Assembly (NCBI RefSeq): GCF_030817415.1
Contig: NZ_JAUSZI010000002.1
Span: forward strand, 8,432,001 to 8,496,000
Source: Streptomyces umbrinus
GTDB lineage: Bacteria; Actinomycetota; Actinomycetes; Streptomycetales; Streptomycetaceae
Reading direction: 5' to 3'
DNA: 64,000 nt
A program made the translations under genes and the position numbers. Position 1 is the first letter of the stretch. Every line of letters begins with the position of its first letter. Under the pieces are notes generated by a model. The model did no database searches and had not been told where the DNA came from. It was given only the letters and a program-made list of their open reading frames with translations. Of the stretch, positions 26,201 to 33,581 are shown in pieces.

Positions 26201-26332
26201 ACGTCGACGCTGCTGACGCTGCTCCTGGTGCCGACGCTCTACGCGATGGTCGAACTCCGCAAGGAGCGCCGCGCGAAGAAGAAGGCGGCGAAGCGGGAGG
26301 TTGCCGCCGAGCGGGAGGCAGTGGGGGTGTAG
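23234..26332 (+). CDS. RND efflux transporter (AcrB/HAE1-like permease)
   Basis: A 1032-residue inner-membrane proton-driven exporter. It begins MSWLSRFSLAQRALIGLM, has two large extracytoplasmic domains (about 35-330 and 555-860) and about 12 membrane helices. The helix-4 motif GRVVDDSIVVLENI carries the paired Asp residues of the proton relay. This is an AcrB-type rather than the MMPL type more usual in actinobacteria. No membrane-fusion or outer-membrane partner is adjacent, so it presumably works alone or with an unlinked partner. The start is 164 bases after the regulator gene; an upstream in-frame extension lacks similarity. Confidence 0.9.
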   Translation: MSWLSRFSLAQRALIGLMSIIALAFGAIAIPQLKQQLLPTIELPMVSVIAPYQGASPDVVEKQVVEPIEDNLEAVDGISGVTSTASEGNALIMASFDYGNDSARIVADVQQAVNRARVQLPDDVDPQVVAGSTDDIPTVVLAVTSDKDQQALSDQLDRTVVPALKDIDGVGQVTVDGVQDLQVAVTPDDAKLAKAGLTTAALGQALQAGGATLPAGSFDEGGSNRTVQVGGGFTSLKQIQDLMVTGEGGKKPVRLGDIATVEEEPATADSITRTDGKPSLAVSVTMDHDGSAVAVSDAVQDKLSGLRKDLGSGATLTVVSDQGPAVSKSIKGLTTEGALGLLFAVLVILVFLASIRSTLVTAVSIPLSVVLALIVLWTRSESLNILTLGALTIAIGRVVDDSIVVLENIKRHLGYGEERQEAILKAVREVAGAVTSSTLTTVAVFLPIGLTGGMVGELFGSFSLTVTAALLASLIVSLTVVPVLSYWFLRAPKDVRGIDPEEARRKAEEKEARSRLQRFYVPVLRFATRRRLTSVAIAVVVLVGTFGMAPLLKTNFFDQGEQEVITVKQELKPGTSLAATDAEAKKVEKMLDGVKGVEDYQVTVGSSGFMAAFGGGTDTNQASYTVKVADSASFDDVQDGIEEGLGKLSGIGTTTVAAGDGFGSQDLSVVVKSADAAVLREAAEEVRDAVAGLDDVTDVTSDLAQSVPRISVKANDKAAAAGFNDTTLGAAVAQAVRGTDSGKAILDDTERDVVIRSAKPAETLSELRSLSLGSVKLGDIATVKLVDGPVSMTRIDGQRAATISAKPTGDNTGAVSADLTAKLDKLKLPAGATAAIGGVSEDQDDAFASLGLAMLAAIAIVFMLLVATFRSLIQPLILLVSIPFAATGAIGLLVITGTPMGVPSMIGMLMLIGIVVTNAIVLIDLINQYRKQGYGVVEAVVEGGRHRLRPILMTALATIFALLPMALGITGEGGFIAQPLAVVVIGGLITSTLLTLLLVPTLYAMVELRKERRAKKKAAKREVAAEREAVGV

Positions 26333-26338
26333 GTCACC

Positions 26339-26395
26339 GATTGCGCAGTTCCCCGCGCCCCTTTTCAGGGGCGCGGGGAACTGCGCAATCTTTTT
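26339..26395. terminator. Perfect palindromic-repeat terminator
   Basis: Arms of 24 bp (26339-26362 and 26367-26390) are perfectly complementary around a 4-base loop and are followed on the plus strand by TTTTT. It is a copy of the dispersed repeat acting as an intrinsic terminator for the RND gene and, in reverse, lies just after the nadA stop. Confidence 0.93.
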
Positions 26396-26410
26396 GCCTT
26401 GAGGCGTGCC

Positions 26411-27595
26411 CTACGGCAGCGCCAGCATCCGTTCAAGCGCCAGTTTCGCGAACTGCTCGGTCTCCCGGTCCACCTCGATGCGGTTGACGAGGTTGCCCTG
26501 GGCCAGGGACTCCAGGGTCCAGACCAGGTGGGGGAGGTCGATGCGGTTCATGGTCGAGCAGAAGCAGACCGTCTTGTCGAGGAAGACGACCTCCTTGTCC
26601 TCGCTCGCGAAACGGTTCGCCAGCCGCCGTACGAGATTCAGCTCCGTGCCGATCGCCCACTTGGAACCGGCCGGAGCCGCCTCCAGGGCCTTGATGATGT
26701 ACTCCGTGGAACCCACGTAGTCGGCCGCCTCGACGACCTCGTGCTTGCACTCGGGGTGCACCAGGACGTTCACACCGGGGATCCGGGCGCGCACGTCGTT
26801 GACCGAGTCGACGGAGAAACGGCCGTGCACCGAGCAGTGGCCCCGCCACAGGATCATCTTGGCGTCGCGGAGCTGCTCGGCGGTGAGCCCGCCGTTCGGC
26901 TTGTGCGGGTTGTAGAGGACGCAGTCCTCCAGCGTCATGCCCATGTCCCGGACTGCGGTGTTCCGCCCCAGGTGCTGGTCGGGCAGGAAGAGGACCTTCT
27001 CACCCTGTTCGAAGGCCCACTCCAGGGCCCGCTGGGCGTTGGACGACGTGCAGATCGTGCCCCCGTGCTTGCCGGTGAACGCCTTGATGTCCGCGGAGGA
27101 GTTCATGTACGAGACGGGCACGACCTGCTCGGCTATCCCGGCGTCGGTCAGCACGTCCCAGCACTCGGCGACCTGCTCGGCGGTGGCCATGTCGGCCATC
27201 GAGCAGCCGGCGGCCAGGTCGGGCAGGACGACCTTCTGGTCGTCGGAGGTCAGGATGTCCGCCGACTCGGCCATGAAGTGCACACCGCAGAACACGATGT
27301 ACTCGGCCTCGGGGCGCGCGGCCGCGTCCCGGGCCAGCTTGAAGGAGTCCCCCGTGACATCCGCGAACTGGATGACCTCGTCGCGCTGGTAGTGGTGGCC
27401 GAGGACGAAGACCTTGCTCCCGAGCTTCTCCTTGGCCGCGCGGGCGCGCTCGACCAGGTCCGGGTCGGACGGCGAGGGCAGGTCACCGGGACATTCGACG
27501 CCGCGCTCGCTCCTCGGGTCGGCCTCACGGCCGAGGAGCAGCAGGGCGAGGGGCGTCGGCTGTACGTCGAGCTCCTGGGTCTGGGCGGTGGTCAC
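26411..27595 (-). CDS. nadA: Quinolinate synthase
   Basis: A 394-residue [4Fe-4S] enzyme condensing iminoaspartate with dihydroxyacetone phosphate to quinolinate, the first committed step of de novo NAD synthesis. It shows VLGHHYQRDEVI, the Cys-containing VFCGVHFMAESADIL, DLAAGCSMADM, CVLYNPHKPNGG, and VLVHPECKHEV. The GTG start was selected from AGAAAGGG 8-12 bases upstream; an extension of 32 codons is not conserved. It is divergent from erpA, which inserts Fe-S clusters, and an unusual inverted-repeat region lies between them. nadB and nadC are not adjacent. Confidence 0.94.
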   Translation of the reverse strand: MTTAQTQELDVQPTPLALLLLGREADPRSERGVECPGDLPSPSDPDLVERARAAKEKLGSKVFVLGHHYQRDEVIQFADVTGDSFKLARDAAARPEAEYIVFCGVHFMAESADILTSDDQKVVLPDLAAGCSMADMATAEQVAECWDVLTDAGIAEQVVPVSYMNSSADIKAFTGKHGGTICTSSNAQRALEWAFEQGEKVLFLPDQHLGRNTAVRDMGMTLEDCVLYNPHKPNGGLTAEQLRDAKMILWRGHCSVHGRFSVDSVNDVRARIPGVNVLVHPECKHEVVEAADYVGSTEYIIKALEAAPAGSKWAIGTELNLVRRLANRFASEDKEVVFLDKTVCFCSTMNRIDLPHLVWTLESLAQGNLVNRIEVDRETEQFAKLALERMLALP

Positions 27596-27946
27596 GACAC
27601 GCACCCTTTCTGTTCTGCGGCCCGCTTGGATCGACCGGCTGGGACGATCAAGCAGAACAAGCCTTTTCGTCGAAATGACGCTATCTATCATAACCGCTTC
27701 ACGTCACTTTGACGATGCCCATAGCGTCCATGTGACGTGAATCCCGTGGGGTGGTCGACGGGGTGGTCGTGGCGTGTTCGGCGAGGTGGGGGCGGTGGTT
27801 GTCCACAGGCCGTTTTCCGCTTCCGGGTGGGTGTGCGAGCATGAAGAGAGAAGCCAAAGACTTAACGCTCGGCGCGGAATGAATCCGCGGCTCCGCCGGT
27901 TGCAACCGTCGGCAAGCAGTCTCCGTACAACCCGGGAGAGAAGCAG
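27596..27946. other. nadA-erpA divergent intergenic region
   Basis: A 351-base gap with no supported gene. The half near nadA is unusually AT-rich for this genome and contains the interleaved inverted repeats described separately. The half near erpA holds its ribosome site GGGAGAG. Confidence 0.6.
27677..27741. promoter_or_regulatory. Interleaved inverted repeats upstream of nadA
   Basis: Two perfect inverted repeats interlock. GACGCTAT (27677-27684) pairs with ATAGCGTC (27721-27728), and TTCACGTCAC (27698-27707) pairs with GTGACGTGAA (27732-27741). The order a-b-a'-b' would form a pseudoknot as RNA or paired operators as DNA. It lies 82-146 bases upstream of the nadA start. Confidence 0.6.
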
Positions 27947-28303
27947 ATGTCCGTATCGGACGAGACCACCACCGTGAGCGACGGCATCCTCCTGTCGGAC
28001 GCCGCCGCGGCCAAGGTCCAGGGCCTGCTGGAGCAGGAAGGCCGCGACGACCTGGCGCTGCGTGTCGCCGTTCAGCCCGGCGGCTGCTCCGGCCTGCGGT
28101 ACCAGCTCTTCTTCGACGAGCGCTCCCTCGACGGCGACGTCGTCAAGGAGTTCGGCAGCGTGAAGGTCGTCACCGACCGCATGAGCGCTCCGTACCTGGG
28201 CGGCGCCTCCATCGACTTCGTGGACACCATCGAGAAGCAGGGCTTCACGATCGACAACCCGAACGCGACGGGTTCCTGCGCCTGCGGCGACTCCTTCAGC
28301 TAA
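27947..28303 (+). CDS. erpA: Iron-sulfur cluster insertion protein (HesB/ErpA type)
   Basis: A 118-residue A-type carrier that hands Fe-S clusters to target apoproteins. The three ligand cysteines are present: C47 in PGGCSG and C111/C113 in SCACG near the end. The ATG start follows GGGAGAG. It sits divergently from nadA, whose product needs a [4Fe-4S] cluster, and near the respiratory genes. The gene is monocistronic with a strong terminator. Confidence 0.93.
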   Translation: MSVSDETTTVSDGILLSDAAAAKVQGLLEQEGRDDLALRVAVQPGGCSGLRYQLFFDERSLDGDVVKEFGSVKVVTDRMSAPYLGGASIDFVDTIEKQGFTIDNPNATGSCACGDSFS

Positions 28304-28358
28304 GCCTGCTGCTTGCGTTTGACGGATGACGGCCGGGTCCGTCGTCCCGGACGACACC

Positions 28359-28395
28359 GAAAGGCGGCGCCCCCTCCAACAGGGCGCCGCCTTTC
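28359..28395. terminator. Bidirectional terminator between erpA and 28414-29979
   Basis: A 13-bp perfect stem, GAAAGGCGGCGCC/GGCGCCGCCTTTC, with an 11-base loop lies between two converging stops, so it can serve both strands. Confidence 0.88.
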
Positions 28396-28413
28396 GCGTA
28401 CCGGTGTGCCCGG

Positions 28414-29979
28414 CTACCTCGTCCCGGTCGGGTTCGGCAGGTCCTTCTCCAGCGGGACCGCCTTGCCGTCCGTGTCGACGACTTTCCGCTCCGCGAGCGA
28501 CTGCTTGAGCTCGACCTTCTCGTGGAAGACCTTGGCGATCAGGATGCAGACCTTGTCCGTCTTCAGCGTCTCGGTCACCCTGACCGTCACCTTGCCGCCG
28601 GACTCCTGCGCCGAGGCCTTGTAGTCACTGCACACTCCGCCCGTGAAGCGCACGGTCAGTTCCTTGCCGTCCGCGCTGTAGCCCTCGACCCGGACATCCC
28701 GGGTCTCGGTCTTCGGCGCCTCCGTCGTCCCGCCGCCCGGCTCGCTGGTCCGCGGGCTCGGAGCCACCGTCGGGTCGTCGCTCGGGGTGCCGCTCGGAGG
28801 CTGCGCAGAGGTCAGATAGCGCGGGTCGACGGCGGGATGCGTGACCGTGAAGCCGGCGCCCGCCCCCGAGGGCCGTACCTCGAAGAGCCAGGACGGCACC
28901 AGTGCCTGCCGACCGTCCACGAAGTGCGTGGCCAGACCGAACACGGCGTCCTCGACGACGACCGTCTCGGGCTTCGGCGCCACGGTCGACGCTTCGCAGG
29001 GTTTCTCGTCCTTGTCCTTCAGCGGTACGGGACTCGCGCACCCGCCGATCCCCACGCGGTCGCCGCCCCTCCCGGAACCGTTCAGCAGGGCGAGCGTCTT
29101 CTCGGCACTGATGACGGGGTACGTGTCGCTCTTCACCGGGGTCTTCAACTGGCCGCTGCCGCCGACCACTTGGCCGTCCGGGCCGATCTGGAGGCCGGTC
29201 GACCAGCCGTACGTCGGCAGCCCGCCCACCTTCGGATCCGCGTTCACCACGCGTACGGCGTCCATGAGCTGGCTCGCGTCGAGCTTCGCGTCGTCCTGGC
29301 CGACCGCCTTGAGAACGGGGGCGGCGGCCTTCTTCGCGGCGCCCACGCCCACCGGGTCGGTCTCGGCACCCTTGGCGTCGGTCTCGGTGCCCTTGGTGGT
29401 CCCGCTCGCGCAGACCGTGGTGCTCTTGCAGTTGTCGGTGCCGGGCACGAAGCGGTTGAACGTCCAGGTGCCGGGTGCTTTCTTGTTCACCCGCAGGCCC
29501 GGCCCGGAACCGTCCTTCGTGGCGCCGACCAGCCAGGCGTCGCCCTCCGCCTTCGGAGTGCCCTCCACGCCCAGGGCCTTGGCCAGCTTCGCCACCTCGG
29601 CCGCGGTGACCTCGCCCTTCGCACGGTGGACCGCCGCGGAGGAGGGGCCGTCGGGGAGTTCGCCCTCGGCACGGTAGGTCGCACCGTTCGGGTCGGGCTC
29701 GCCGGGCGCGATGCCGTTCGTACCGTCCGTGCCCTTCGCGCCGCCCTCGGTGTAGCCGTCCAGGGCCAGCGGTGGCGGTGTGCCGTCGTCGCCCGGAGTA
29801 CCGGAGCTGTCCTTGCTTCCGCCGCCGCCGGACGCGGTCGTGGCGAAGTACGCCCCGCCGCCCCCGGCGAGCAGCACCGCGGCCGCGACCGAGGCGACGA
29901 CCACCGGCGAATGCCGCCTGCGTGGCTTGTCCTCGTCGGCGGCCTCGGCCGCGTCGTTGTCGGGTCGCTCGCTGTCCAC
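28414..29979 (-). CDS. Membrane-anchored protein of unknown function
   Basis: A 521-residue protein starting at GTG with AAGGAG seven bases upstream. It has a short acidic/basic cytosolic head, one hydrophobic helix (about 24-48), a Gly/Ser/Asp-rich linker, and a large extracytoplasmic part. Two Cys pairs there (near NCKSTTVC and GGCASPVPLKDKDEKPC) could form disulfides, followed by a Pro/Thr/Ser-rich spacer and a small C-terminal domain with two further Cys. I do not recognise a catalytic motif. It looks like an exported, disulfide-bonded surface or sensor protein. It converges on erpA. Confidence 0.78.
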   Translation of the reverse strand: MDSERPDNDAAEAADEDKPRRRHSPVVVASVAAAVLLAGGGGAYFATTASGGGGSKDSSGTPGDDGTPPPLALDGYTEGGAKGTDGTNGIAPGEPDPNGATYRAEGELPDGPSSAAVHRAKGEVTAAEVAKLAKALGVEGTPKAEGDAWLVGATKDGSGPGLRVNKKAPGTWTFNRFVPGTDNCKSTTVCASGTTKGTETDAKGAETDPVGVGAAKKAAAPVLKAVGQDDAKLDASQLMDAVRVVNADPKVGGLPTYGWSTGLQIGPDGQVVGGSGQLKTPVKSDTYPVISAEKTLALLNGSGRGGDRVGIGGCASPVPLKDKDEKPCEASTVAPKPETVVVEDAVFGLATHFVDGRQALVPSWLFEVRPSGAGAGFTVTHPAVDPRYLTSAQPPSGTPSDDPTVAPSPRTSEPGGGTTEAPKTETRDVRVEGYSADGKELTVRFTGGVCSDYKASAQESGGKVTVRVTETLKTDKVCILIAKVFHEKVELKQSLAERKVVDTDGKAVPLEKDLPNPTGTR

Positions 29980-30312
29980 CGCATCGCTCCTTCTGCCGCA
30001 CCGCTGTCCCACGAGACCCGCCCCTGACCGGGTCAGGACACAGCAGGGTCGTATCCTGCCTCCCCTTTACGGGGGACAGCGATGGGACGCGACGGGGGAG
30101 CGCACGGTTCCCTAATTGGCGCCGCTCACCTTTTTGAGCGCGCGGCGCCATACTGCTTCTTGGCGGCGGGCAGTGCCCTACGCCTTCAGGGGCGGCCGGT
30201 TCCCCACGCCTTTCAGGGGCGAGGGGTGCCCTACGTCCTTTAGGGGCGCGGGGAACTGCGCGACCAGCCACAGCGGGCCCGCAGCTTCAATCCGGCCCTC
30301 CCCGCGGAGCGA
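29980..30312. other. Intergenic repeat region
   Basis: No gene is supported. It contains the promoter side of 28414-29979, a hairpin at about 30118-30149, a short array of degenerate 27-bp units (30174-30254) and a half palindromic repeat. Confidence 0.6.
30174..30275. repeat. Three degenerate 27-bp units running into a palindromic repeat
   Basis: Units starting at 30174, 30201 and 30228 share the pattern CCC(T/C)ACG-YCTT(T)-AGGGGC. The last continues into the standard right arm GGGGCGCGGGGAACTGCGCG with ACCAGCCAC. Confidence 0.65.
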
Positions 30313-30522
30313 CTAGTCGCCGTAGTCCGACATCGCATCCAGCATCCGGGCGGAAGCCGACGGCACCGTCACGCCATGGATGAGTGACGGCGACACCGGA
30401 AGCGCCGCGATCCTGGCGGGAGCCGACCAGTGCGGGACCATGCGGGCACAGTCACCCCGCAGCTCGGCCAGACCGCCGTCGAGATCGAGCGGAGCATCGC
30501 CATGGATCTTGAGGTTCGTCAT
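30313..30522 (-). CDS. Small hypothetical protein (69 aa)
   Basis: Open frame beginning MTNLKIHGD with Streptomyces-like codon use but no clear ribosome site. There is no signal peptide or membrane segment. I do not recognise it; it may be a real small protein or a remnant. It is divergent from the kinase gene at 30656. Confidence 0.4.
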   Translation of the reverse strand: MTNLKIHGDAPLDLDGGLAELRGDCARMVPHWSAPARIAALPVSPSLIHGVTVPSASARMLDAMSDYGD

Positions 30523-30655
30523 AGCGGAACCGTATGCACCGCATGCCCTACGAAAAAAGCCCTACTATTGGGTAGTTTTGCCTGCTTCGAAGCCGCGGCG
30601 CGGACCCGATAGCGTTAGATGTCAATCTCCCTCCTCGCAGGAGCGTGTCCTAGCC

Positions 30656-31630
30656 GTGCGTATCGCAGTCTCGGGCTCCATCGCCACAGACCACCTCATG
30701 ACCTTTCCCGGCCGCTTCGCCGACCAGCTGGTCGCGGATCAGCTGCACACGGTCTCCCTCTCCTTCCTGGTCGACAATCTCGACGTACGCCGGGGCGGCG
30801 TGGGTGCGAACATCGCCTTCGGCATGGGCCAGCTCGGCACCTCGCCGATCCTGGTCGGGGCGGCGGGCTCCGACTTCGACGAGTACCGCGCCTGGCTGGA
30901 CCGGCACGGCGTCGACACCGCGTCCGTACGGATCTCCGAGGTGCTGCACACCGCGCGCTTCGTCTGCACCACGGACGCCGACCACAACCAGATCGGCTCC
31001 TTCTACACCGGCGCCATGAGCGAGGCCCGCCTCATCGAGCTCAAGGCGGTCGCCGACCGCGTGGGCGGACTCGACCTGGTCCTGATCGGCGCGGACGACC
31101 CCGAGGGCATGCTCCGGCACACCGAGGAGTGCCGGACCCGCTCGATCCCCTTCGCCGCCGACTTCTCCCAGCAGATCGCGCGGATGAACGGCGACGAGAT
31201 CCGGCTGCTGCTCGACGGTGCGACGTACCTCTTCTCGAACGAGTACGAGAAGGGGCTCATCGAGTCCAAGACCGGCTGGAGCGACGCCGAGATCCTCTCC
31301 AGGGTCGGCCACCGGGTGACGACCCTCGGGGCGCGCGGCGTGCGGATCGAGAGCGTCGGTGGCGACCCGGTCGAGGTCGGTGTCCCGGAGGAGACGGCGA
31401 AGGTCGACCCGACGGGGGTCGGCGACGCCTTCCGTGCGGGCTTCCTGTCGGGGCTGGCCTGGGGGGTCTCGCACGAGCGGGCCGCGCAGGTCGGGTGCAT
31501 GCTCGCGACGCTCGTCATCGAGACCAAGGGCACGCAGGAGTACCAGTTGCGGCGGTCGCACTTCCTGGACCGGTTCACGAAGGCGTACGGGCATGACGCG
31601 GCGGCGGAGGTCCAAGGGCACCTGGCTTAG
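30656..31630 (+). CDS. PfkB/ribokinase-family carbohydrate or nucleoside kinase
   Basis: A 324-residue cytosolic kinase. It begins RIAVSGSIATDHLM, has the GGVGANIAFGMGQLG sugar-binding motif (about residues 45-59), and the PfkB signature with catalytic Asp in DPTGVGDAFRAGFL near the C-terminal third. Length and motifs resemble adenosine kinases and related sugar kinases of actinobacteria. The substrate cannot be decided by eye. The GTG start follows GCAGGAG at a long spacing; an upstream frame extends to 30380 without similarity. A half palindromic repeat follows the stop. Confidence 0.88.
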   Translation: MRIAVSGSIATDHLMTFPGRFADQLVADQLHTVSLSFLVDNLDVRRGGVGANIAFGMGQLGTSPILVGAAGSDFDEYRAWLDRHGVDTASVRISEVLHTARFVCTTDADHNQIGSFYTGAMSEARLIELKAVADRVGGLDLVLIGADDPEGMLRHTEECRTRSIPFAADFSQQIARMNGDEIRLLLDGATYLFSNEYEKGLIESKTGWSDAEILSRVGHRVTTLGARGVRIESVGGDPVEVGVPEETAKVDPTGVGDAFRAGFLSGLAWGVSHERAAQVGCMLATLVIETKGTQEYQLRRSHFLDRFTKAYGHDAAAEVQGHLA

Positions 31631-31683
31631 TGCCGGTGCCCTTTGGGTGGGGCGCGGCTGTTCGTTTGTGTCTGCGGGTGCGT

Positions 31684-31715
31684 GGGGGCTGGTCGCGCAG
31701 TTCCCCGCGCCCCTG
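31684..31715. repeat. Dispersed palindromic repeat, half copy
   Basis: Left arm GGGGGCTGGTCGCGCAGTTC then CCCGCGCCCCTG between the converging kinase and desulfurase-TusA genes. Confidence 0.8.
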
Positions 31716-31769
31716 AAGACACCGGTGCGCGGGAGCCGCAATGGATACGACCCCGCGCACCTGAGACGA

Positions 31770-33155
31770 CTACGGCGCCTTGCGGCGGACCACGTATGCC
31801 GTTCCGCCCTCTGTCGGTTCCTCTCCTACGTACTCCTGGTTTCGCATCTCGCACCAGGCCGGGATGTCGAGACGGGCGGCCTCGTCGTCGGAGAGGACGC
31901 GGACCGTGCCGCCGATGGGGACGCCGGTGATCACCTTGGCGAGTTCGATCACCGGGATCGGGCAGCGCTTGCCGAGGGTGTCCACGACGAGGGAGCCGTC
32001 CTGGACGGTCACCGCGGGGGCGCTCGTCGGGGCGCCCAGTTTCTCGCGGACCGCCGCGACCGTGCCGGGCAGGACGTCCAGGAAGCGGTCCACGTCCTGT
32101 GCCGGGGTGCCGAGGGTGAGGGACACCCGGACGTTGCCCTCGCTCAGTACGCCCATGGCCTTCAGGACATGGCTCGGCGTCAGCGTGCTGCTCGTACAGG
32201 ACGATCCGGACGAGACCGAGAAACCCTCGCGGTCCAGCTCGTGCAGCAGTGTCTCTCCGTCGACATAGAGACAGGAGAAGGTGAGGAGGTGGGGGAGCCG
32301 GCGCACCGGGTCGCCCACCACCTCCACGTCCGGGACCAGCTCCGGCACCCGCGCGCGGATCCGGTCCGTCAGCTCCCGCAGCCGGGCCGACTCGGCGGCC
32401 GCCTCCGCGCGTACGGCCCGCAGTGAGGCCGCCGCGGCGACGATCCCGGGGATGTTCTCGAAGCCGGGAGCGCGCCCCGACTCCCGTTCGTCGGCCGGGC
32501 CTTGAGGGGCGTACCGCACCCCCTTGCGCACGACGAGCAGCCCGACCCCGGCGGGGCCGCCCCACTTGTGGGCGCTGCCCGTCAGCAGTGACCAGCCGCC
32601 CTCGACCCGCCCCCAGGCCAGCGACTGCGCCGCGTCCACCAGAAGGGGTACGCCCGCCGCGCGGCACGCGTCGGCGACGGCGACCACCGGCTGCTCCGTA
32701 CCCACCTCGTGGTTGGCGGACTGGAGGCAGGCGAGCGCGGTGTCGGGGCGCAGGGCCTCGGTGTACGTGTCGGGGGAGACCGCACCCGTGCGCAGAACGG
32801 GCACTTCGGACACCGTGCCGCCCTGGGTCCGGTGCATCTCGGCCGAATGGAGAACCGAAGAATGTTCGACCGCGGACACGATCAGGTGGCGTCCTACGCG
32901 GTGGCGTCCCGCGAGCGTGCCGGCGATTCCGGTGTGGACCGCCCGTGTGCCTGAGGTGGTGAACACCAGCTCGTCCGGGCGGCAGCCGATCGCCTCGGCG
33001 GCGGCCTCGCGGGCGGCGTCCAGGAGGAGCCGGGCGCGCCTGCCCTCGCGGTAGAGGCGGGCCGGGTCGGCCCAGCCCTCGTCCAGGGAGGCCTGCAGGG
33101 CCTGGCGGGCCACGGGGTGGAGGGGGGCGGAGGATGCGGCGTCGAAGTAGGACAC
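31770..33155 (-). CDS. Cysteine desulfurase-TusA sulfurtransferase fusion
   Basis: A single 461-residue protein joining two sulfur-relay steps. Residues 1-~375 are a NifS/IscS-type PLP enzyme with DAAQSLAW, the PLP Lys197 in SAHKWGG and the mobile-loop catalytic Cys320 in SSGSSCTSS. Residues ~385-461 are a TusA-like domain with the persulfide-accepting Cys398 in GKRCPIPV. The enzyme would take sulfur from cysteine and pass it internally to TusA for thiolation of tRNA, molybdopterin or another acceptor. No acceptor gene is adjacent. ATG start. It is divergent from the cytochrome oxidase operon. Confidence 0.93.
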   Translation of the reverse strand: MSYFDAASSAPLHPVARQALQASLDEGWADPARLYREGRRARLLLDAAREAAAEAIGCRPDELVFTTSGTRAVHTGIAGTLAGRHRVGRHLIVSAVEHSSVLHSAEMHRTQGGTVSEVPVLRTGAVSPDTYTEALRPDTALACLQSANHEVGTEQPVVAVADACRAAGVPLLVDAAQSLAWGRVEGGWSLLTGSAHKWGGPAGVGLLVVRKGVRYAPQGPADERESGRAPGFENIPGIVAAAASLRAVRAEAAAESARLRELTDRIRARVPELVPDVEVVGDPVRRLPHLLTFSCLYVDGETLLHELDREGFSVSSGSSCTSSTLTPSHVLKAMGVLSEGNVRVSLTLGTPAQDVDRFLDVLPGTVAAVREKLGAPTSAPAVTVQDGSLVVDTLGKRCPIPVIELAKVITGVPIGGTVRVLSDDEAARLDIPAWCEMRNQEYVGEEPTEGGTAYVVRRKAP

Positions 33156-33581
33156 GACCTCACGCTATGCGGTGTGGTGGGGGACGGGTGCGTTGGGCTT
33201 GATCGTCGGGTGCGGGTGGGGTGGGGGCTGGTCGCGCAGTTCCCCGCGCCCCTAAAGGCAAAAGCCTGGGGCGCAGCCCCGCTTTCAGGGGCGCGGGGAA
33301 CTGCGCGAGCAACCACATACGGCCCGCACCCGCCGACAAACCGGACCCCCCGAGCTCACAGCCGCCCCGCGACGGGCCGTCACATACGGCCCGGAGCCCC
33401 GCATTCCACCCCTTCGGGGTGAGCCGCGGCGCGTTGGGGACCCTCCCCGCGCGACCCCAAAAAGCGTCCAGTAGGGTTTGGTCCGCATAAACATCCAAAC
33501 CCCTGCCCGACGCAGGGCGGCGACCGACCAGCGAGAAGGCCGCAGCCAACAGCGCGGGCGAGACTCTCGGGAAGGCGCTAC
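33156..33581. other. Intergenic region upstream of ctaC
   Basis: A 426-base gap with no supported gene. It holds a full palindromic repeat (33222-33318), a small hairpin CACCCCTTCGGGGTG (33407-33421), and a possible -10-like TAGGGT at 33472 for the ctaCDF operon, without a convincing -35. Confidence 0.5.
33222..33318. repeat. Dispersed palindromic repeat, full hairpin copy
   Basis: Both arms flank an inner hairpin containing TGGGGCGCAGCCCCG, the same internal module as at 8181-8276. Confidence 0.88.

Noticed and set aside
30174..30254. Possible CRISPR array from 27-bp spaced units
   Set aside because: Units are adjacent with no unique spacers, poorly conserved, and no cas genes are present.
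30116..30316. 66-codon frame with repeated FRG-type peptides
   Set aside because: It translates the degenerate DNA repeat units; the periodicity comes from the non-coding repeat.
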